A stretch of 34,283 bases of DNA from Clostridia bacterium. Its GTDB lineage: Bacteria; Bacillota; Clostridia; Peptostreptococcales; Anaerovoracaceae. The notes under the pieces are model-generated. The model made no database searches. It saw nothing but the letters and a program-made list of their open reading frames with translations, and was not told the origin of the DNA. This document shows, piece after piece, positions 22,341 through 31,115 of this stretch (within the stretch, counting starts at the first letter, position 1; every line of letters begins with the position of its first letter). The stretch lies in assembly GCA_900766045.1 (NCBI GenBank), contig CAAFTW010000012.1, positions 1-34,283 on the forward strand. The letters run 5' to 3'. A program made the translations under genes and the position numbers.

Positions 22341-23720
22341 ATGGATAAAATTTCCATTAAAGAAATCATCGACGCAGTACATGGAGAACTGATCGCAGGA
22401 CCTTCTGAGGGATTTATCAGCGGAGTCAGTGCTGATTCCAGAGAACTGCAGAAAGGCGATCTCTTTATTCCGATTATCGGAGAGAGAACAGACGGTCATA
22501 AGTACATTCCGCAGGTTGCAGAAAACGGCGCTGCCGCCGTATTTACCATGAAAAAAGAAGCGGCAGAAGGAGTCAGCGGACCGGCTGTTATTCTGGTGGA
22601 TGACTCTGTACAGGCGTCTCAGGAACTTGCCGCATATTACCTGGACAAGATTCATGTCAAGAGAATCGGAATCACAGGCAGCGTAGGAAAAACTTCAACC
22701 CGTGACATGACCGCGGCCATCTGTTCAGAGCGGTTTAAGACCGGCCGTGCACAGAAAAACCTGAACAGCACGATCGGAACACCGCTTGCAATCTTTGGGC
22801 TGGATTCCAGCATGGACCTTGCTGTTCTGGAAGAAGGAATGGTCGCAAGGGGCGAGATTCACGATATTTCCAGGATCGTCCGTCCGGATACTGCTGTGAT
22901 TACCAATATCGGCATTCAGCATATCGAGTTCCTGAAAACCAGAGAGAACATCCGCAGAGCCAAGATGGAAATTACGGATTTCTTCGGACCGGAAAATACT
23001 CTGGTCATTAATGAAGACTGTGACATGCTGGACAGAACCGGAATCCATGGCGACTATAAAGTGATCACTGTCGGAAAGACCGACCGCCAGGATTTCTACG
23101 TTGACCAGATCGAAGAGAAGGGCGGAGAGGGAATCTCCTTCTGCCTGCATCACGGAGAGGATTCCGTGATGATTCACCTTGCCGTCAACGGAACGCATAA
23201 CGCGATTAACGCCGCACTTGCCTGCGCAGCGGCTTCGACGTTCGGATGCACGCTGGAAGATGCGAAGAAGGGGCTGGAAAAACTCCAGGATCTCACCGGA
23301 AAGCGTCTGAAGTTTGAGAAGAACGGCCGCTTCACGGTCATCGACGATACCTACAACGCAGCGCCGGTTTCCATGAAATCTGCCATCGACACGCTGATGA
23401 ACACAGAGGCTGAGCGTCATGTGGCAGTGCTGGGTGAGATGTATGAGCTCGGGGACGAGTCTGTCAGAGGCCACCGGGACGTCGGTGTCCACGCTGCAGA
23501 AAAGAAGATTGATCTGCTGCTTACCGTCGGTGATCTTGCAAAGAACATCGCAGAAGCTGCTGAAGAGAAAGGCATGAAGAATGTCAAGTGGTTCCCGGAT
23601 AAGGAGAAGCTGGAAGATGCACTTCCTGAGCTGCTGAAAGACGGCGATGCCATTCTGGTAAAGGCGTCCAATTCCATGCATCTTTCCGAAGCAGCGGATA
23701 AGATTCTGGAAATGAAATAA
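22341..23720 (+). CDS. murF: UDP-MurNAc-tripeptide--D-Ala-D-Ala ligase
   Basis: MurF adds D-Ala-D-Ala to UDP-MurNAc-tripeptide, completing the pentapeptide precursor. The 459-residue product has an N-terminal substrate domain (VSADSRELQKGDLFIPI), the ATP-binding loop GSVGKTST (113-120), and the later signatures NAINAALACAAAS and IDDTYNAAPVSMKSAID. I chose ATG 22341 with AGGAAAGG upstream; an earlier ATG at 22305 adds 12 basic residues and has no good ribosome binding site. The conserved MurE normally preceding it is missing here. An inverted repeat TCCGAAAA/TTTTCGGA (23721-23762) follows the stop. Confidence 0.96.
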   Translation: MDKISIKEIIDAVHGELIAGPSEGFISGVSADSRELQKGDLFIPIIGERTDGHKYIPQVAENGAAAVFTMKKEAAEGVSGPAVILVDDSVQASQELAAYYLDKIHVKRIGITGSVGKTSTRDMTAAICSERFKTGRAQKNLNSTIGTPLAIFGLDSSMDLAVLEEGMVARGEIHDISRIVRPDTAVITNIGIQHIEFLKTRENIRRAKMEITDFFGPENTLVINEDCDMLDRTGIHGDYKVITVGKTDRQDFYVDQIEEKGGEGISFCLHHGEDSVMIHLAVNGTHNAINAALACAAASTFGCTLEDAKKGLEKLQDLTGKRLKFEKNGRFTVIDDTYNAAPVSMKSAIDTLMNTEAERHVAVLGEMYELGDESVRGHRDVGVHAAEKKIDLLLTVGDLAKNIAEAAEEKGMKNVKWFPDKEKLEDALPELLKDGDAILVKASNSMHLSEAADKILEMK

Positions 23721-23843
23721 TCCGAAAAACAATCTTGAAAGAGCCGGAAATTCATTTTCGGAGTCTTGAAAAACGGTTTCTGCGCCATAATTTCAGCGGG
23801 GCCGGACATAACACCATATCGTCATGACACAGAGGGGGATATT

Positions 23844-24830
23844 ATGCATTTTCTGCATCCAATCTTATATGTATGCGTTTTCGCGGCGGGATTCCTGCTG
23901 TCCGTACTGTTCACGGGCCTGGAAATTCCGTTCCTGAAGAAAAAACAGCTGAGACAGTACATTCGTGAAGAGGGACCTCAGTCCCATCAGAAGAAAGCCG
24001 GAACACCGACCATGGGAGGTGTGGCAATTTACTCGTCTATCATCGTCACATCACTTGTTTTCGGCGCGCTTGAACTGGACAGCCTCAAGAGTATGCTGGC
24101 CGTTGTTGCCTTCGGATTTTTCTTCGGACTGATCGGTTTTCTGGATGACTTCATCAAGGTTGCAGAAAAACACAATCTGGGACTGCGTGCCTGGCAGAAA
24201 CTGGCACTGCAGATTCTCTTTTCTGTTCTGCTCTGTGTCTACATTATGAAATTCACAGACCAGGGAACCAAAGTCTGGATTCCGTTTATCAACAGAGATG
24301 TCACCTTCGGCATCTGGTACATCCCGTTCGTCATCTTTGTCATGGTTGCCATGACCAACAGCGTCAATCTGACAGACGGACTGGACGGACTGTGCGGCGG
24401 AGTCACAGCCATTGTCTCCTTGTTCTTTGTCATTGTCGGACATCACTTTTTGTCGCCGACGACAGAAATCTACTGTCTGGCTATGGCCGGAGCCTGCGGC
24501 GGCTTCCTGGTGTTCAACCATCATCCTGCGAAGATCTTTATGGGTGATACCGGATCGCTGGCGCTGGGTGCCGGACTCACCGGCGCGGTTCTGCTGACCA
24601 AGGCGGAACTGCTGATTCCGTTTGCCGGATTCGTGTTCGTTATGGAATCTGCGTCCGTAATTATTCAGGTCGTATCCTTCCAGACCACCGGAAAGCGTGT
24701 GTTCCGCATGTCGCCGATTCACCATCACTTCGAGCTCGGCGGAATGAAAGAAACAAGCGTTGTGCACATGTTCTGGGCAATTGCGCTGATCTGCTGCGTG
24801 ATCGCCTATGGAATTATGAGAATCGGCTAG
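23844..24830 (+). CDS. mraY: Phospho-MurNAc-pentapeptide transferase
   Basis: MraY moves phospho-MurNAc-pentapeptide onto undecaprenyl phosphate, making lipid I at the inner membrane face. The 328-residue protein has about ten membrane segments, the EEGPQSHQKKAGTPTMGG loop (42-59), FLDDFIKV, NLTDGLDGLCGG and IHHHFELGGMKE. These carry the catalytic aspartates and the histidine-rich loop of the family. I chose ATG 23844 with AGGGGG seven bases upstream instead of the longer in-frame start at 23766, which would add 26 non-conserved residues. It lies between murF and murD. Confidence 0.97.
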   Translation: MHFLHPILYVCVFAAGFLLSVLFTGLEIPFLKKKQLRQYIREEGPQSHQKKAGTPTMGGVAIYSSIIVTSLVFGALELDSLKSMLAVVAFGFFFGLIGFLDDFIKVAEKHNLGLRAWQKLALQILFSVLLCVYIMKFTDQGTKVWIPFINRDVTFGIWYIPFVIFVMVAMTNSVNLTDGLDGLCGGVTAIVSLFFVIVGHHFLSPTTEIYCLAMAGACGGFLVFNHHPAKIFMGDTGSLALGAGLTGAVLLTKAELLIPFAGFVFVMESASVIIQVVSFQTTGKRVFRMSPIHHHFELGGMKETSVVHMFWAIALICCVIAYGIMRIG

Positions 24831-24860
24831 TCTGCCGTATCTCAGAGGGGGGAGAAATCA

Positions 24861-26249
24861 ATGTTGAACGAGGAATTATCGAACAAAGCAAATATAGCAA
24901 GAAAGAATGTCCTGATTGTCGGGCTGGGGAAATCTGGAATCGCGGCAGCTCAGGCCATGCTTCACCTGAACGCAAGGGTCAGCATTCAGGATTCTAAGAA
25001 AAGAGAGGAAATTGACACTGGCCTTCTCAGCATGTTCGAGGATCAGGGAGTAAAGTTCTATCTCGGTGAAACACCGGAAGACATGACACAGTTCGAGATG
25101 CTGATTTTAAGTCCTGGTGTCAGCCCGGAGCTTCCGTTTATTCAGGCGGCCATGGATGCCGGCGTAGAAGTAACCGGTGAGCTGGAAATTGCTTACCGGA
25201 TCGGAAAGGGCCGTTATGTTGCCATTACTGGAACGAACGGAAAGACCACGACAACAACACTGACAGGAGAAATTTTCAAGCGGGCGGGAAGGTCCACTTA
25301 CGTTGTAGGAAATATCGGAAATGCTGTTATCGCGGCTTCGGAGAAGTCCACGGAAGATGACTGGATGGTTACCGAGGCGAGCAGTTTTCAGCTGGAGACT
25401 ACACGCTACTTCAAGCCGGTTGTTTCCGCGATTCTGAACATTTCTCCGGATCACATGAACCGCCATCACACGATGGGCGCATACATTGCCGCAAAATCAA
25501 AGATTTTTGCAAACCAGACAGAGAATGACTATTTCATTTCCAATATGGATGATCCGATCTGCAGAAAGCTTATGGAACAGAGCAGGGCGAAGGTTGTGCC
25601 CTTCAGTTCCACCCAGCAGCTGGAATTCGGCGCTTTTGTGCAGAACGGCCGTCTGGTGCTGAAGAAAGAAGACGGAACCATCGTTGATTTCCTGGGAGCG
25701 GATGAAATGAAAATCATCGGCGACCACAACATTCAGAATGCCCTTGCCGCAGCAGCGATTTCTTATTGTGCGGGCATTGACGAGAAGACAATCGGCGACG
25801 CCATCCGCGCCTTCGGCGGTGTAGAACACCGTCTGGAGTACTGCGGAAACATCCAGGGTGTCGATTATTACAATGATTCCAAGGGAACGAATACAGATGC
25901 CGCAGAGATCGCGATCAAGGCAGTTGGAAAGAATATCATCCTGATTGCCGGAGGAGACGCAAAGGGACAGAACTTTGATGAGTTCGTCCAGTATTTCAAG
26001 GGAAGAGTCAAGCATGTTCTTCTTCTGGGAAGAGATGCGCACTTCATCAGAGAATCTGCAGAGAAGATCGGATTCAATGCCTTTACAGAGTGTAAGGATA
26101 TGGACGATTGTGTGAAGAAGGGCTTTGAAATGGCTCAGCCTGGAGACACCGTTCTCCTTTCCCCTGCCTGCGCAAGCTGGGATATGTATGATAACTACGA
26201 GCAGAGGGGCGAGCACTTTAAGGACTGCGTAAGGAGACTGGAGAGTTAA
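24861..26249 (+). CDS. murD: UDP-MurNAc-L-alanine--D-glutamate ligase
   Basis: MurD adds D-glutamate to UDP-MurNAc-L-Ala. The 462-residue product has an N-terminal Rossmann-like region (VLIVGLGKSGIAAAQ, 17-31), LSPGVSPELPF, and the ATP loop GTNGKTTT (124-131). NISPDHMNRHHTMGAYIAAKSKIF, HRLEYCGNIQGVDYYNDSKGTN and LLSPACASWDMY complete the family's signatures. AGAGGGGGG lies about 9 bases before the ATG. Its stop overlaps the ftsW start by one base, so the two are translationally coupled. Confidence 0.97.
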   Translation: MLNEELSNKANIARKNVLIVGLGKSGIAAAQAMLHLNARVSIQDSKKREEIDTGLLSMFEDQGVKFYLGETPEDMTQFEMLILSPGVSPELPFIQAAMDAGVEVTGELEIAYRIGKGRYVAITGTNGKTTTTTLTGEIFKRAGRSTYVVGNIGNAVIAASEKSTEDDWMVTEASSFQLETTRYFKPVVSAILNISPDHMNRHHTMGAYIAAKSKIFANQTENDYFISNMDDPICRKLMEQSRAKVVPFSSTQQLEFGAFVQNGRLVLKKEDGTIVDFLGADEMKIIGDHNIQNALAAAAISYCAGIDEKTIGDAIRAFGGVEHRLEYCGNIQGVDYYNDSKGTNTDAAEIAIKAVGKNIILIAGGDAKGQNFDEFVQYFKGRVKHVLLLGRDAHFIRESAEKIGFNAFTECKDMDDCVKKGFEMAQPGDTVLLSPACASWDMYDNYEQRGEHFKDCVRRLES

Positions 26250-27511
26250 TGGGAAAGAAACTGCTGAAAAGATGGAGAAAACGTCCCCTTCTGAAACGAA
26301 AACTGGGAGACAGCGATTTCGGCATCATTTTCCTGACAACCGCTCTGGTTATTTTCGGCGTCGTTATGGTATTCAGTGCGAGTTACTACTACTCCCTGAA
26401 TAATACCGGGTCGCCATATGGCTATCTGAGAAAACAGACTATCTGGGCACTGATTGGATTCGGCCTGATGTACGGATTTTCCAAGCTGGATTACCATGTC
26501 TGGCGGCGGTTTTCCATTTATGTTATCCTGTTCAGTCTGCTGCTTCTGCTTCTGGTTCTGACCCCTCTGGGAACGAATGTAAACGGCGCAACGCGCTGGA
26601 TTTACATCGGTCCTGTCAGCATCATGCCGGGAGAACTCGCGAAGGGCGCAATCATTGTCTATGTCGCGGCATATTATTCCGCGAACACGGACAGGGTGAA
26701 ATCCTTTACCAAGGGTGTCCTGCCCATGGTCGTAATCGTGGCGGTATTCTGTGGACTGATCGTGAAGCAGCCGAACCTGTCTACGGCGATAACCCTTGCA
26801 GCCATCGTATTTCTCATGATGGTTGTGGCAGGTCTCAAACGCTTCTGGATCATTCTGGCGGCGGCCGTTTCTGCCGGAGGCGCAGTATTTATCGTATCCG
26901 CGAGAGAATTCTTAAGCGGAAGCGGTACATACTGGGCCCGCCGTATCACCAGTTTTATGAACCCGTTCGCAGACGCGAAGGGAGACGGCTATCAGGTTGT
27001 CCAGTCGCTTCTGGCGCTTGGAACAGGCGGTCTGAAGGGCCTGGGCCTGGGACACAGCATCCAGAAGAACCTGTACCTGCCGGAACCGCAGAACGACTTC
27101 ATCCTTTCCATTATCGGAGAGGAGCTTGGATTCGTAGGTATACTGATCCTGCTCTGTGTCTTCCTGCTTCTGGTCTGGCGCTGCCTGATCGTTTCCATGA
27201 GAGCGCCTGACCGTATGGGTATGCTTCTGGCGGCAGGATTCGGAATTATGATCGGCGTACAGGTTATCCTGAATGTGGCAGTCGTCACATCATCGATGCC
27301 GCCGACAGGAGTCGCGCTGCCGTTTATCAGCTACGGAGGAAATTCGCTGTGGATCTTCATGACCGGCATGGGAATTACCCTGAATATTTCCCGGCAGATT
27401 TCCGGCGGGGGCGAGATCATCCATAAAGATACAGAGAAAGCCCGCGGGACAAAAAGAAAAAGCAAGAAAAACAAACGTACTGTGCGCAGCCGCAGAGCCG
27501 TACAGTCATAA
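26249..27511 (+). CDS. ftsW: Septal SEDS glycosyltransferase FtsW
   Basis: FtsW polymerises lipid II into septal glycan strands with the class B PBP. The 420-residue product has about ten membrane segments, NGATRWIYIGPVSIMPGELAK (112-132), PEPQNDFILSIIGEELGF with the presumed catalytic Asp283, and PFISYGGNS (358-366). The usual FQPSELAK reads IMPGELAK here, a change from the common Q and S. A Lys/Arg-rich tail of about 35 residues (KRKSKKNKRTVRSRR) ends the protein in the cytoplasm. The ATG overlaps the murD stop by one base. SpoVE is the close paralogue in spore formers; position in the cluster favours FtsW or SpoVE equally. Confidence 0.93.
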   Translation: MGKKLLKRWRKRPLLKRKLGDSDFGIIFLTTALVIFGVVMVFSASYYYSLNNTGSPYGYLRKQTIWALIGFGLMYGFSKLDYHVWRRFSIYVILFSLLLLLLVLTPLGTNVNGATRWIYIGPVSIMPGELAKGAIIVYVAAYYSANTDRVKSFTKGVLPMVVIVAVFCGLIVKQPNLSTAITLAAIVFLMMVVAGLKRFWIILAAAVSAGGAVFIVSAREFLSGSGTYWARRITSFMNPFADAKGDGYQVVQSLLALGTGGLKGLGLGHSIQKNLYLPEPQNDFILSIIGEELGFVGILILLCVFLLLVWRCLIVSMRAPDRMGMLLAAGFGIMIGVQVILNVAVVTSSMPPTGVALPFISYGGNSLWIFMTGMGITLNISRQISGGGEIIHKDTEKARGTKRKSKKNKRTVRSRRAVQS

Positions 27512-27541
27512 AGTCGTAATGTTGAAGGAGAAATAGTTTAA

Positions 27542-28648
27542 ATGAGATTAATCATTACTGGCGGAGGCAGCGGAGGGCACATCTATCCGGCCCTTGCGAT
27601 TGCAGATGAGATCTGTAAACAGGAACCGGACTCCAAGGTTCTGTATATCGGAAATCATGTCGGTCTGGAGACAGAAATTGTGCCGAAAACCGGATATGAC
27701 ATGAAACTGGTTGCCGCGCGCTGGTTTGAGAAGACACCGCTGGGAATCATAAAAACTTCAGCGGTCACGCTTCACGGATCGAACCAGTCGCTGAAAATCA
27801 TGAAAAAATTCAAACCGGACGCGGTAGTCGGAACGGGAGGATTTGTCTGTGTTCCGGTTATCCACGCGGGACACCGCTACGGCTGCAAGGTATATATCCA
27901 TGAGCAGAACGCCTTTCCGGGAGTAGCGAACCGTTTCCTGGAGCGCTATGTCAATCGTGTGTTCCTGGGCTTTGGTGATGCGTCGAAGTACTTCAAGGAA
28001 CCGGAGAAACATACGGTTGTGGGAAATCCTGTGCGTGACCGCTTCTTCCATGTAGACAGGGCAGTCTGCAGGAAGAATCTGGGATTAAGTCCGGATGACT
28101 TTGTCATTTTCTCCTTTGCAGGAAGCCAGGGGGCCAACCAGATGACTCGTGTCATGTATGAGGTGATGAAACAGCTGAATGGAAAGAAAAATGTCGTTCT
28201 GCTGTTCGGAACCGGCACTTTGCATTATCGCTGGGTTCAGGACCACATTAAGAAAGACGGAATTCAGCTGCAGGATAATATCCGCATCATGGATTATATC
28301 AATGACATGGAAAACTATCTCGGTGCAAGCGATCTGGTTATCAGCCGTGCGGGAGCACTATCCGTGGCAGAGACCTGTGTAACGGGACGCGCGTCGATTC
28401 TGGTGCCGTCACCGAACGTTCCGGGAAACCATCAGTATTTCAACGCCAGATCGGTTTCCGACAAGGGTGGAGCAATTCTGATTGAAGAAAAAGACTTTAC
28501 GATGAATAAGGTTATGCAGGAAATTTATCACCTGCAGGAGCATCCGGAAGAACTCCGGGCTATGGAGCAGGCTGCTGAAAAATGTGCGCCGAAAAATGCC
28601 ACAGAAAGAATCTACCAGGTAATCAGAAACGATCTGGATGCCAGGTAA
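27542..28648 (+). CDS. murG: Lipid II synthase (UDP-GlcNAc transferase) MurG
   Basis: MurG adds GlcNAc to lipid I to make lipid II at the inner membrane face. The 368-residue product has the glycine-rich GGGSGGHIYPAL loop at 7-18, VGTGGFVCVPV, YIHEQNAFPGVANR, SFAGSQGANQM and VISRAGALSVAETC, all in family order. The start has AAGGAG 11 bases upstream. It begins 30 bases after ftsW and ends about 77 bases before ftsQ. Length is typical of the family. Confidence 0.97.
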   Translation: MRLIITGGGSGGHIYPALAIADEICKQEPDSKVLYIGNHVGLETEIVPKTGYDMKLVAARWFEKTPLGIIKTSAVTLHGSNQSLKIMKKFKPDAVVGTGGFVCVPVIHAGHRYGCKVYIHEQNAFPGVANRFLERYVNRVFLGFGDASKYFKEPEKHTVVGNPVRDRFFHVDRAVCRKNLGLSPDDFVIFSFAGSQGANQMTRVMYEVMKQLNGKKNVVLLFGTGTLHYRWVQDHIKKDGIQLQDNIRIMDYINDMENYLGASDLVISRAGALSVAETCVTGRASILVPSPNVPGNHQYFNARSVSDKGGAILIEEKDFTMNKVMQEIYHLQEHPEELRAMEQAAEKCAPKNATERIYQVIRNDLDAR

Positions 28649-28725
28649 AAAACGCAGAAACAGCCGGTCCGGTTCTGCTTCTGCTGGAAGGCTTTCGCAG
28701 TGAAATATTCAAAGGGGGGCAGAAT

Positions 28726-29757
28726 ATGGACGATCGTGAACAGAAAAATAACGCGGATTCTCAGACACAGCGTTACACAACAAGCCGGAATTCTGTTCAC
28801 GTAGACTTTGACTGGGGAACGGGAGAGAAAAAGAAGGATTCTCCATCTCCGGATGAGGCCCTGAATTTTTTCAAGAACCGAAACACTGCAGCAGAGCAGG
28901 ACGGTCTTCCGGAATCTTCCGGACAGAGCGGCAGCCCATCCGTTTATACACGGAATGGAAAAGGCGGATCCTCTGAGCTGAAAGCAGAAAATCCGGAGGA
29001 TCTGGGATTTCACAGTGTGCCGAGAAAAAAGAAAAAACACAGAAAGAAGCATATTCTGCTGGACATCCTGATCGTCATTGCTCTTGCACTTGGATGTGTT
29101 GTTTTCCTTTTGTCGCCTGTATTCAACGTAAAGTCGATAGAAGTGCAGGGAAATCACTATTACTCGGACAGTGAAGTGATCAATATCGCGGACGCGCAGA
29201 AGGGCGTGAGTCTGTTCGCGCTGAAGGGATATAGCCAGATAAAGGACAGACTGCTGGAAAATCCGTATTTTACGGATGTGAAGTTCCGGGCGCATCTGCC
29301 GTCGACGCTGATTATCCGGGTGAAGGAGAGAAAACAGGTGGCGGCGATCAAGTACGGTGACCAGTATATTGTGATTGACGGAAAGGGACGGGTGCTGAGA
29401 ATCACCAGTGTCAACCCGGAAATTACGATTCTGAAAGGACTGAAACTCAGCAGAATCACGCTGGGGAAGAGAGTCCGGGCGGAGCAGAGCGGAACGCTGC
29501 AGTATATGCTGGATATGATTGCGGAGACGCAGAAAGGCGATTTTTATTTCCGGGAGATTGATATGTCTGGCGTTATCGTGAAAGCGTATATCACCAGGAC
29601 GCTTCTGGTAAAGTGCAGTGCGTCGCAGCTGAAAAAGGCGGTTGCGGACGGAAATCTGCAGAAGGTCGTGAACAAGCTCTTTAAGAGTAAAATCTACAGA
29701 GGCACGATCAGTATAGGAAAAGCGAATTACATGTATTTCTCGCCGTCGGTTTCCTGA
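28726..29757 (+). CDS. ftsQ: Cell division protein FtsQ/DivIB
   Basis: FtsQ/DivIB links FtsL and the septal synthase to the divisome. The 343-residue product has a long hydrophilic cytoplasmic N-terminus (about 1-100), a lysine/histidine-rich stop (RKKKKHRKKH), one membrane helix (about 110-130), and an extracytoplasmic POTRA domain starting VFNVKSIEVQGNHYYS (132-147). The FtsQ/DivIB domain follows. I chose ATG 28726, with AAAGGGGGG five to seven bases upstream; the frame stays open further upstream but overlaps murG and has no ribosome binding site. It is one of two genes in the window that end in TGA. A 104-base gap leads to ftsZ. Confidence 0.92.
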   Translation: MDDREQKNNADSQTQRYTTSRNSVHVDFDWGTGEKKKDSPSPDEALNFFKNRNTAAEQDGLPESSGQSGSPSVYTRNGKGGSSELKAENPEDLGFHSVPRKKKKHRKKHILLDILIVIALALGCVVFLLSPVFNVKSIEVQGNHYYSDSEVINIADAQKGVSLFALKGYSQIKDRLLENPYFTDVKFRAHLPSTLIIRVKERKQVAAIKYGDQYIVIDGKGRVLRITSVNPEITILKGLKLSRITLGKRVRAEQSGTLQYMLDMIAETQKGDFYFREIDMSGVIVKAYITRTLLVKCSASQLKKAVADGNLQKVVNKLFKSKIYRGTISIGKANYMYFSPSVS

Positions 29758-29861
29758 TGAAAAACGGACAGAAAGGCGTGTATTCAATAGATAATGATAA
29801 TGCAAAACACTAAATTATATGGTAGAATAAAACATACTATGTATCCAAGGAGGCAGTGGGG

Positions 29862-31004
29862 ATGTTGCAATTTGAAAATGAACAGGATACGTCAGCTGTT
29901 CTGAAAGTAATCGGAGTCGGCGGCGGCGGATGCAATGCGGTGAACCGCATGATTGAAACCGGGCTCGGCGGAGTTGACTATATAGCCGTTAATACAGACC
30001 AGCAGGCACTGAAGAAGAGTAATGCGGAAACAAAGGTGCAGATTGGCGAAAAACTGACCAAGGGACTGGGCGCCGGCGGAAACCCGGAAATCGGCCAGCA
30101 TTCTGCGGAAGAGACACTGGATGACATCGTGCAGCTGATCAAGGGAAGCGACATGGTCTTCATCACAGCCGGAATGGGCGGCGGAACAGGAACCGGTGCG
30201 GCTCCGATCATCGCCAAGGCTGCGAAGGACATGGGCATCTTGACAGTCGGCGTGGTCACCAAGCCGTTTACCTTCGAAGGACGCAAGAGAATGCAGCAGG
30301 CTGAGAAGGGACTGCAGTTCCTGAAAAAATACGTCGATTCACTGGTTGTCGTTCCGAATGACAAGCTGATTGAGAACAGTGAGAAAGACACCTCCCTGCT
30401 TCAGGCATTTGCGATGGCAGACGATGTCCTGCGTCAGGGTGTTCAGGGAATCTCCGATCTGATCTCCGAGGATGCACTGATCAACGTGGACTTCGCCGAT
30501 GTAAGATCGGTCATGACCGACCGTGGAATCGCACACATGGGAGTCGGCAAGGGCAAGGGCGAGAACCGCGCGAAGGATGCGGTTCAGTCTGCGATCGAGA
30601 GCCCGCTGCTGGAGACCAGAATCGACGGCGCCAAGGCAATCCTGCTTTACGTTGCCGGTGGCTACGATCTGGGCATGATGGAGGTCAACGAGATCGCCAG
30701 CCAGGTCGAGGAGCAGGCTGCAGACGATGCAATCCTGATCTTCGGTGCATCCGTAACCGAGGAGATGAAGGACGAGCTGTCGATCACCGTGATCGCGACT
30801 GGATTTGGAAGCTCCGGACTGGAAGACGGACCGGACAGCGGCTTCACTGCGCCTAGGGGAATGAACAACCGCAGAACCGTGATGACCGATAACGGTCTGC
30901 GTGGTAAAGAAGTCACTCTGGATGATATTTTCCAGAGCACCCGCAGTGAGAACCCGGCAGATTCCAAGTTCGACATTCCGACATTCCTGAATAATAACAA
31001 GTAA
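29862..31004 (+). CDS. ftsZ: Cell division GTPase FtsZ
   Basis: FtsZ is the tubulin-like GTPase that forms the Z ring. The 380-residue product has VIGVGGGGCNAVNRM, the tubulin signature GGGTGTG (106-112), the T7 loop NVDFADV (208-214), and a short variable tail ending DIPTFLNNNK, similar to the conserved peptide that binds partners such as FtsA and SepF. I chose ATG 29862, eight bases after AAGGAGG; a GTG at 29856 is too close to it. A weak -10-like TAGAAT at 29823-29828 may give it an extra promoter. The gene ends about 50 bases before a terminator. FtsA is not nearby. Confidence 0.98.
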   Translation: MLQFENEQDTSAVLKVIGVGGGGCNAVNRMIETGLGGVDYIAVNTDQQALKKSNAETKVQIGEKLTKGLGAGGNPEIGQHSAEETLDDIVQLIKGSDMVFITAGMGGGTGTGAAPIIAKAAKDMGILTVGVVTKPFTFEGRKRMQQAEKGLQFLKKYVDSLVVVPNDKLIENSEKDTSLLQAFAMADDVLRQGVQGISDLISEDALINVDFADVRSVMTDRGIAHMGVGKGKGENRAKDAVQSAIESPLLETRIDGAKAILLYVAGGYDLGMMEVNEIASQVEEQAADDAILIFGASVTEEMKDELSITVIATGFGSSGLEDGPDSGFTAPRGMNNRRTVMTDNGLRGKEVTLDDIFQSTRSENPADSKFDIPTFLNNNK

Positions 31005-31056
31005 ACCGGCGGAAACCGGCCATCCGGCAGGAGTCCGCAGGCGGAAGAGAAGTGAG

Positions 31057-31087
31057 TGAAGCCGGTTTCTGCCGGCTTCATTGTTTA
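31057..31087 (+). terminator. Terminator after ftsZ
   Basis: TGAAGCCGG (31057-31065) pairs perfectly with CCGGCTTCA (31072-31080) around TTTCTG, followed by TTGTTT. It likely ends the dcw message. Confidence 0.7.
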
Positions 31088-31115
31088 CTGATTCATTGTG
31101 CAGAAGGAGGATTGC

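Noticed and set aside
28612..29805. 397-codon minus-strand frame over ftsQ
   Set aside because: Shadow of ftsQ with no recognisable motifs.
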